Assembly: GCF_000155775.1 (NCBI RefSeq)
Contig: NZ_DS989812.1
Location: 16,990-80,989, forward strand
Direction: 5' to 3'
Length of the DNA: 64,000 bases
Origin: Glaciecola sp. HTCC2999
GTDB lineage: Bacteria > Pseudomonadota > Gammaproteobacteria > Enterobacterales > Alteromonadaceae
Shown here in pieces: positions 36,132 to 46,100 of this stretch. The notes under the pieces are model-generated. The model ran no database searches. It had not been told where the DNA came from and worked only from the letters and a program-made list of their open reading frames with translations. Position numbers and translations under genes: made by a program. Each line of letters opens with the position of its first letter. Positions within the stretch are counted from its first letter, which is position 1.

Positions 36132-36908
36132 ATGTCATTTAAGTTATTATTTATCATCAGCTTGTTGGTGTCAGGTTATGTGCAGGCGACTGTAGTGGAA
36201 GTGCGCACCTCGTTAGGCAATATCCAAATTAATTTATTTGATGAAGCGACACCACAAAATGTGGATAATTTCTTAGGCTATGTCAATGCCGGTGCTTATC
36301 AAAATAACGTGGTACACCGCAGTGTTCCGGGTTTTATTATCCAAATGGGGGGCTTTGAATATGCCAATAGTTTCCCACCTGAAGCTATTTCAACGGGCGC
36401 GGGTGTCACCAATGAACCTGAATTATCTAATCTGCGCGGCACGGTGGCGATGGCCAAATTATCAGGCGATCCAGACAGTGCCACTTCTCAGTTTTTTATT
36501 AATTTAAGTAATAATGCCAGTAATTTAGATGTGCAAAACTCGGGTTTTACTGTGATTGGGCAAGTGATTGGGAATGGGATGGAGGTTGCTGATGCGCTCG
36601 CTGCACTACCACGCTTTAATTATGGTGGTGCCTTTACTGATTTACCGTTGCGCGATTTTTCTGTAACAGATGCCAACAATGGGGTCGAACCGAATGATGA
36701 CAATTTAGTCGTGATCAGTGATGTCGTGGTGATTGATGCAGCAACAGTGACTAACCCAGATATTGTGCCTGTTCCGAATACGTTATTATCTTCTCCAACA
36801 CCCTCTACCTCAGGCTCAGCGGGCGGCTCGAGTGGCGGGTCACTGTCGCTTTGGTGGTTGGTATTAATTGGTTTAATCAGTGGACGTCAGATACGTGCAC
36901 GACGTTAA
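36132..36908 (+). CDS. Cyclophilin-type peptidyl-prolyl isomerase with GlyGly-CTERM tail, copy 1
   Basis: A signal peptide ending GYVQA is followed by a cyclophilin domain (VVEVRTSLGNIQINLFDEAT, VVHRSVPGFIIQMGG, SATSQFFINLSNNA). The tail is GGSSGGSLSLWWLVLIGLIS followed by basic residues, a GlyGly-CTERM sorting signal handled by rhombosortase in other bacteria. It is probably a surface-exposed or secreted foldase. ATG 36132 was chosen because AAGG lies 7 bases upstream and the paralogue at 49934 begins at the same position with the same signal. The giant lipoprotein gene follows, so a client relationship is possible. Confidence 0.9.
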   Translation: MSFKLLFIISLLVSGYVQATVVEVRTSLGNIQINLFDEATPQNVDNFLGYVNAGAYQNNVVHRSVPGFIIQMGGFEYANSFPPEAISTGAGVTNEPELSNLRGTVAMAKLSGDPDSATSQFFINLSNNASNLDVQNSGFTVIGQVIGNGMEVADALAALPRFNYGGAFTDLPLRDFSVTDANNGVEPNDDNLVVISDVVVIDAATVTNPDIVPVPNTLLSSPTPSTSGSAGGSSGGSLSLWWLVLIGLISGRQIRARR

Positions 36909-37013
36909 GATTGGCTGTGCGTGAGCTAGACTGGCTTTATAATATGTTCAACATTTTTTACTTTGTCTCTAAGCCTTTTTCTTCGATATTGTAACAGTAC
37001 TGCATCCTTATCT

Positions 37014-37043
37014 CTAAGAAATATTCTTAGGAAACTTTCTTAG
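37014..37043. promoter_or_regulatory. Perfect 7-3-7 palindrome plus extra half-site before the giant gene
   Basis: CTAAGAA-ATA-TTCTTAG occupies 37014-37030 with perfect arms. A further half-site TTCTTAG follows at 37037-37043. It is 65 to 94 bases before the GTG start of the giant lipoprotein gene. Confidence 0.65.
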
Positions 37044-37107
37044 TGATAAACACTGATTTGATTGATATATTACATTATCAATATTGTTTTTAATTTTGGA
37101 AGTAATC

Positions 37108-40100
37108 GTGAGAATTATTCAAGCTGCATTAATAACGTTATTTGTGTCCTCTTGTGGAGGTGGTGGTTCCAATAATAACACCCCAACTAATCCACCGACT
37201 CCTACTCCTACAAATCAAGCGCCTACGATTACGCTTAATGAAGAATTCGAGCTATTTGAAGGGGAGTCGTTTTCAACTGACGTACTAGTCGCCGACGCTG
37301 ATGGCGATAATATCACGGTGTCCTTATCAGGCGATGATGCTCAATTATTTACGCTCACTTCAAGCAATGTGTTGTCCTTAACTTCAGCTTTAGATTATGA
37401 ATTATTAACACAAGATAATAATGATAACATTTTAGATATTGTTATTAGTGCATCTGATGGAACGGATACTACCAACCAACGTTTACAACTTATTATTAAA
37501 GATGCTTTAGAAGGGCGTATTATTGACGGGCCGGTCTCCGGAGCAAAAGTCTTTTTAGATATCAACAACAATTTAGCCTTAGATGATAATGAACCTTTTT
37601 TTGAATCCAACGCGGATGGTTACTTTAGTTTAAAACAAGCCGTGCCTTCGGGTGCTAAATTAGTGTCAGTAGGTGGAACGGATACAGTATCTAATAAAGT
37701 CCTTACCGATACGGTGTTTGCTTTTCCACTCAATGAACAAACAGCCTTTGCGAATGTCTCGCCGATATCGACGCTTGTCGCATTATCTTCACCAGAAACT
37801 GTTCAATCATTATTAGATAACGTAGGTGAAGGATTATCCGTTGCTGATTTACTTCAAACAGATACATGGGAAGATGCTGAAGACAACTCAGAAAAAGCTC
37901 AACAATCCCAAGTGTTAAATACCCAAATTATTTCTGTGATTAATACCGCTAAAGCCATCACCGGCCAAGATACTGCGGCTGTCCTAGTGTCTGTAGCTAA
38001 TGTTATTACCCAATCTACTGATTTATCAGTCTTATCCAAGCTAAGCCAGCCAGAAACGATTGAAAATGTATTAACGTCAATTGTCACTGAATCATCCACT
38101 ACCAATATTGATACGGATGTGATTAAAGCGATCGCACAAACAGTCGCGAGCACTAATGATGCTGTAGAGAAAAACCAAGATTTAATTACTACATCTGAGA
38201 TTGTGCAAATTGTAGTTGTGGTACAAGAGTCATTACCTACACAAATTAAAAATGTCGTCTCAGGTGATATTTCGGTAGAAGAGTTTGAAGATGCATCAGA
38301 AACGATTAATCAGACGGTGGTGGTTGATTCTGATAACGATGGCATACCTAACTTTTCTGATGCGTTCCCCAATGATGCCACTGAATCAGTTGATACTGAT
38401 TTAGATGGTATTGGTAACAATGCTGACACTGATGATGATGGCGATGGTGTATTAGATGCTAATGATGCTTTTCCGCTTGATGCGACTGAAACGTTAGATA
38501 CAGACCAAGATACCATCGGAAATAATGTTGATAATGATGATGATAATGATGGAGTTTCAGATAATAATGATGCGTTCCCACTTGATGCGACAGAATCGGT
38601 TGATACTGATTTAGATGGTATTGGCAATAACACTGACAATGATGATGATGGAGACGGTGTTGACGACGCACTGGACGCGCTACCACTTGATGAGTCTGAA
38701 ACACTAGACACCGACCAAGACGGCATAGGAAATAACACAGATACCGATGATGATGGTGATGGTGTAGCCGATGCAGATGATGCATTTCCATTAAACCCTT
38801 TGAGCAGTTTAGATACTGATCAAGATGGAATTGCAAATAATAATGACACTGATGATGATAATGATGGCGTATTAGATATTGATGACGCGTTTCCATTAGA
38901 TACATTAGAGTCCCTGGATACTGACCAAGATGGTATTGGGAATAACAAAGATACTGATGACGATAATGATGGTGTATTAGATGCTGATGATTCGTTCCCA
39001 TTAGATGCAACCGAATCGATGGATACTGATTTAGATGGTATTGGTAATAATAAAGACACGGATGATGATGGTGATGATGTATTAGATACAGACGATGCAT
39101 TCCCATTAGATGCAACCGAATCAGTCGATACAGATGGTGATAAAATTGGTAACAACAAAGATACCGATGATGATGGTGATGGGGTAACCGATGATAAAGA
39201 TGCTTTCCCTTTAGATCCTACTGAGACGCTTGATACTGACTTAGATGGTATTGGAAATAATAAAGACACGGATGATGATGGTGATGGTGTAGCTGACGAT
39301 TTGGATTCAGAACCACTAGATCCTGATGTCTTTGCTAATGTTTTAGGTAGGGTTATTGATGGATACATAAAAGGTGCCCAAGTTTATTTAGACCTAAACT
39401 ACAATGCCGTGTTAGATGACAATGAGCCAAATTCGGTGACTGTGGATGAAGGTTTATTCACATTTAATCTGACGGATGAGCAAGCTCAATGTCAGGCATT
39501 TGTTCCACTTCGTGTTAATGTTCCTTTAGGTGCTGTAGATGAAGATCTTGGTGAAGTTAAGCAAGCCTTTAAACTGGTGTTGCCACCTTCATTAGGTATT
39601 ATCGATGTATCTGAACAGCTCAATGTCACACCTTTGACATCGGTTTTATGGACTGAGATAGAGAGTTTATTAGAAGAAGAACTAGGGACAGATCTATCTT
39701 GTGAATTGGTCCGCAGCAATCTCAATACGATTGAAAATATTGATCAAGCCATTGAAATCTCAATAGCTAACATAGTTAGACATTACAACATTCCGGCAAG
39801 CCAGATATTTAGCGATTTTATTGCCGATAATAATTCAGATATATCTGAAAAGGCGACTTTAATTGTTAAAGGGTTAAAGAAAAGTTTTGCAGAAACAGCA
39901 GCTTTACGTGAGCAATATCCAGAAGCCAGTTATGCTGAAGTCAATTATTATGTGTTCACTTCGATGGACGGTGATGATCTATACCCGAACGCTTGGTATC
40001 GAGACAAAGCATATAATGATGGCGATAAGACATTTGTTGAATTAATGAAAATCAGCGATGATTTAGAATCCGATATACGTCTTATCTATCAAGCTGAAAG

Positions 40101-43100
40101 AAACGGAAGTTTTAGTCAAAACGATCCAAGATTTGGTTATGGTCTCAATAAAGAAATTGAATCAAGAGGAGGCGATACGTCTCCATATCAATGTAATTAT
40201 CAAGAACAAATAACCTATGCTGTTGGCAATGAGGAATATGAAGTAGTCAATCTGACTACTTATGATGGTTTATCAAATAATATTGAGGATTGTCAGTTTG
40301 CATCGTTTGAAGAATCTACGCAAACACGTTACGTTTTCTGGAACCAAAGAGAGTCAGAAAATGAAGGGCAAGGTGCTCAGTTTATGTTTGACTATGCGAC
40401 TGCTAAACAACAATTGCCGGGGTGGACTGATTTTGCACAAACTATTAATTCATTAAATCCACAACAGTTAGTTGACTATGTTGATAGTTTACCTAAAACA
40501 TTCTGCGAAACCGATATTGCGAATGCTTCCTATATCTCTAGAAGTCAAAACACAGTAGATGAGGATGGAACTCGAGTTGTTATCGACCGTGCTTCAGATA
40601 ACTCATACACTGTTCGTCGAGAGTTTACGGATGGAACGACTTCTCAAGAAAGTTTTACTGAAGAAGAAAATCCTACAATAAATGGATGTACATTAATTGA
40701 TACCGATCAAGATGGTGTTACCGATTATAACGATTTATTTCCTACTGATCCGAGTGAATCAGTTGATTTCGATTTAGACGGAATTGGGAATAATGCTGAT
40801 TTAGATGATGACAACGATGGTGTTTTAGATGAAATCGATGCGTTCCCATTTAATGCTGCATTAACGATTACCATTTCTAATGGCTCAATTGGTGATTCTC
40901 TTATTGTAAGTGAAACTATAGATTTTGACCCATATGCAAACTGTGGTTTAGAAGTTACATTGGATGAATCTATTGATAGTGATTCTGATGGTATACCTGA
41001 TGTGTATGACACTGCTCCCAATGATGCGTCTATCACAAAGGCAGCCAAATTTAACCTTGGTTGTGTGGCTAATGCCGGTATATCTGAGTCAATAAGCGAG
41101 GCAACTACTGGTGATATTGCATGGAAAAAAGCGAAAACTCCTCAGCCTTCTCATTTTGAGTTAATCATCCCAACGGCATTTGCACAAGACGCTTCGCTTT
41201 CGCTAGCAAATACGACCAATGTGAATAGTGTGGATGTAGATGGTGTGCCAGTTTCTGATGCTATTTTGTCTTCAGAGGGTTTCTTCGTAGCTGAAACAAT
41301 TGCTACTCCAGATGGGAAGTACACATATTTAGTTACTTCACCACGGGTTCAACAGTCACTTTCAAATCTACCTGAAGAAACTTGTAATTTATACGTTGTT
41401 GAAAATGAGACTAACAATTTCACTTGTGCACTGGGGACTGATGCTCCAGAGCCTACGCCTGTTCAATTAATGTCAAGTTCACGTATATCATTCCAACTAA
41501 AAGGTATTCAGTTTAGATCTGATAATACTGCTATTTTTACCGGCAGTAATAATGGGCTTTATTTGCTCAGCCCTAGTTACGAAGTATCACAATTACCTAA
41601 TGGTTCACCATTTGAGAGTAATTTTGATATTAATTTCGGTGGTGCCGGTTGGTTAGACGACGAACATGTTTATTATGTGGCTGGATATTATCATTTTGAT
41701 TCTGGCTCTTATGTTGGACCGAACATTTCAGTGATAAATGTTTCCACTCAAGAAATTGTTTTTACTGGTACTGAATCCGACATTTTAAGTAACGCGGCAG
41801 GACAAGTATCACAGTTAGATGATGTTGTATTTGTCGGTCAACGGGCTATCCGATGGACTGGTTCTGAGTTTGTCGCGGCACCTGAGATGGAAGGTGGCGG
41901 TATTGAAACTATCGTCGATCCATTCAATAGAACATGGTCATACGTCGATTTCTATGAAGGCGACACACCTAAATTACTCACTAGTAATGATGGTCAATAT
42001 CGTATAGAGATGTCCCAAGCCGCTAGAAATGGTTTTGACGATCAACCTTCAAGTGGCACGGGCAGTGGCATGGTATACCGTAACTTTGATTTTGCGGATA
42101 ATTATGTGCTTCATAAATACGGAATGAATGCCAAAACACCAGTACAGACCGTTGCTGGCCAGCCTTATTCAGCGTCAACAGTATACTCGCTTGATAACGA
42201 ACAAGGATACATTATCGTTGATAACCGTTTTTCGGTATGGGATTACATTCCTACGGCTAATACAACTGGAGATGTCACTGTTGAATACACTGCTTTAGTC
42301 GATGGGGTCGAGGAAGCACGCTCATTTGTCATTCCAGAAGAAGCCGTTGAGAATTATTTATCAGCAAATCCTGCTCCACTCAATCCTATTGACTATACCG
42401 ATGATATAAGACAAGTCACAGATACAGGGCTTATTCGTCTGTATACTCCTGAGCCTCATCGTCTAGGATTTTGCTTATATGAATTAAATTCTCAGTCACA
42501 GCAGTGTGCGCTATTAGAAGACTATAACTCAACTTCTGTGCGCTTTGATTATTTACAGGGTAACCCTTATTTACCTCAAGATTATTATGAGTGTATTGAC
42601 GGAAATTGCAGTTCTGGTATTCAAAATTTAGTCTTGTTAGGTGACGATATTTACGCTTATTTCCGTGATGATTCGGATGGACAATTTTATGCTGCAACTG
42701 CAAGTATTCAAGATTTTATGGTCAATGGTGAATCAGCGCTTGAGATTGAGGCTGTCACACATACCGCTGGTGAATCAGACATCATGGCCAGTGCCAATGC
42801 GCTTCGCGACCAAGTTACACTTCCTTATGAAGAGTTTGAGGTAGAAGTAACAGAAGCGTCAGTAACCATTACTTTTGATAATGCGTTAAACGCATATGCA
42901 CAATTACCGCAGTTTTCTGTGAATAATAACGATGTGATTCTGGACAGTGTCGTTTGGAATGATGCGCGCACCTCGGTTGAGCTATTGTTTGATTTTTCTG
43001 CCTTAAACGACGAAGTAAGCATAGAATTGACACAAGATAATGTCTTTTTCTTAACGGATTCAACCACTCGATATAAGCTACCTGCAGTCACGTTCTCTGT

Positions 43101-46100
43101 TGGAGGGCAGTCAGCCACTCCTGTAGAGCCAACGTTTATTGAGGCACGTGAAATCAGTGTTGTAGCGGGTGACATCCAAGTACCATCCTTATTTGCATCT
43201 GTCGGTAATCGTTATAGTTTTGCGTTCGCTGCGATGGGAGATGCAGAAGAATTTGTAATTAATCCGCTAACAGGAGAGATCCGTTTCAAAAACACGTCTG
43301 TGTTTGTGGCCGATAATTCAGATGCAAACCAGTATCAAGTCCAAATTAATGTATATGACTTTAGTAATAATATTGTCGCGGAAGAAGTCTTTACTATTAC
43401 AGTAAACGAACCTTCTACAGTCGTACTTGGAAAAATAGTAGATAGTTATGTGGCTGGCGCGACGGTATTCCAGGATATTAATAATAATGGCACCCTAGAT
43501 CCGTCTGAGCCTCGCACAACGTCAGATATCAATGGTCAATTTGAACTGGCACTGGATTCCAATAGCCGCAATGCACGCGTTCGAGTGGTCAATAGTGGTT
43601 TTGATATTGGTGCAAATGAAGTATTGGGAGCAATGCTTGATGCTCCGCCAATCGTTGATGAGAATTTTGTACTTACACCGGTCTCAACATTAGTCGGTAG
43701 AATGCTAGGGCAGGATTATGGACTTTCAGTAGATGCTGCAAATCAAAGAGTAGCATCTCTTCTTAATCTCGACCTTGCTGATTTACCAAATGCCAGTTTA
43801 CTTGGTGTAGATCCTATTGCTTTAATGCAAAGTGATGATGATTCTGATGTGCTCGCAGCGAAAGCGTACTTCCAGCAACAAATGTATTTAATGACGCTGG
43901 GTAATTTCACTGGCGCCTGGTTTGCTTATCAGCACTCTGCCGAGTTATCACAGTTGCAGTCTCAATACAGTGGTTTTAATCAAGCACCACTTGATTCAGA
44001 CTATCTCTCTGCACTGGGGCATGAACAGTTCTTTGATACGCTATCTTCAGTTGTGACTAACACGCCTGAGTTGCCTAGTGGGTTTATTTTAGCTGAGCGT
44101 CCAGTTGAAGTGGTTGATTATATTGATGGCACCCAAAGCAATCGTCATTACTTATATCCATCGGTATCAGGTAATACACTGTCACTGGATCAACAAGCAC
44201 CGGTGCTGGATTTAAGTAATTTACAAAATATTGTGAATACTGAGTCACAAGGTGTTGTGCCGTCATTTAATCTATTCTTAGATGCGATCCCTGAGGCGGG
44301 CGCGTCTGGATCACTTTCGGTAACGACCACTATTTTTGATGGTGAGAATGCACAGCGCGATGTTAATGAAAGAGCGATTACCGCGGAAGCAGTTTTTGAA
44401 TGGGCGTCAGACGGTAATGAGATCACGTTAAAAGCACCAGTACAACAAGTACCGGTCGTCTTTATTGATAGTAGTGGTGTCGCGATTGAACGTGAGTTTG
44501 CGAATGAAACTGCTGATACGCTTAAATTCAGCGCGGCTGACGATGTGACACCTGCAAGTCTTCAGCTTAAATTAACTGCTTATATTTCTCAAAACCTGGC
44601 TAAAGTTGGTTTGAATCCAGAGCGTTATTTTGATGAAGGGAACTACTATCTCCAAATTACGTTATCCGATTCGCCTCTCATTGATAGTAATGAGACGGCT
44701 TTAACTTCAATAACTATGCCGTTCACACTATCAGATTCACATAATGTCAGTGCTTATGTTGATGATGCTAAAGTTTCTGAAAGTGACGCTTATGGGACAT
44801 TGCGTTTATCACAAGGATTATCAAGTGCTACGTCGTTTACTTACACGATTAATCCTTTACCTGGTGATATGGGACGCTTTAGTCAGACATCGGGCGTGAT
44901 CACTGTACCTGCGTTTACAACATCTACTCAGTTTAAATTGCCACTAGTAGATAACGAGGTGGTTGATAACACGACTTACTTCAGTATTTCTCTTGATTCG
45001 AATGCTGATGTTGAGTTAGTTAAGCGTAGTGCACGTTTTGAGTTGTTCGATATCGATGGGATATTAGATATTGAACAAAATGATCGTTTAGTACAAAGCT
45101 TAGTCAATCAATTAAAAGCAAAATCATCTGAGTCAGTCTTAACGATTCTAGATACATTAAATGGTCAATCTACATTTAGTGATGTCACAGGTTTTACAAC
45201 GGAAGAGTATTTTGTAAATAACAGCAGTGATATTTACCAAAACAATGTTAAAGCAAGTGAGACGGTTATCAATCACTTTATGCGTGAGATAGCCGCTCGT
45301 ATTAATGCAATCGACACATCTGGCTCAGAAATAAATAACTTTGCTACAGAGCTGACTATTTTGGTTACGGCTATTCGTTATGTGGATTTTGATGCGGTGT
45401 TAGCTGGTTTTACTGATGGTGAACTGGCGATATCTGACAGTGAATTAACAATGTTGATTGCTGACGGGATCGATACTGCAATATCTCTCGCTGCGCAGAC
45501 GGTAACTGACCCATTTGGTTTAGAAACGACAGCTCAATTCCCGAATGCGGACATCGTGATACTCACTCAACAAGCTGATACCTTTGTCGGAACCGATGCC
45601 TCTGAACTCATTGCCACACGAAATGGTGTGGATGAAGTGGATGCCGGTGGCGCGAATGATAAAGTCATTGGTGGACGTGACATCGATACGCTGCGTGGAG
45701 GCGATGGGAATGATCATCTCTATGGCCAAGCTGCCAATGATCTTCTTTATGGCGATGCAGGGGATGATAAATTAGCCGGTGGTTTAGGTAATGACACCCT
45801 TGATGGTGGTGCTGGTGATGACCTGTTATTGGGTGAAGCCGGAGATGATTACTTCGTAACGGGTGCTGGTGATGATGAAGCTTATGGCAGTATTGGTAAT
45901 GATACGTTTGAAGTAAATGGTCTTGGAAGCAAACTTATCGATGGCAGTTCAGGTGATGATAAGTTGCAGATCAATGTATCAGGGATCACTGATGTGACTG
46001 ATTTGGTGACCTCTGCAGACGGTGACTATACGGTGTTAAGTCGTGCTGATGATAGTTTGGTGGTGCGCTTTAAGAACATTGAGCATTTTGAGATAGCGGG

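Larger units (their letters stand above)
35152..36908. repeat. Duplicated HAD-PPIase module, left copy
   Basis: This module (HAD on minus, PPIase on plus) is repeated in the same orientation at 48959-50710. Coding parts are well conserved, while the 161-base and 156-base intergenic parts have diverged apart from a short stretch next to the HAD start. The two copies are direct repeats about 13.8 kb apart. Confidence 0.85.

Noticed and set aside
38459-39368. Minus-strand frames rich in His/Tyr or Ser across the TSP3 array
   Set aside because: They are shadows of the aspartate-rich repeat codons of the giant lipoprotein gene.
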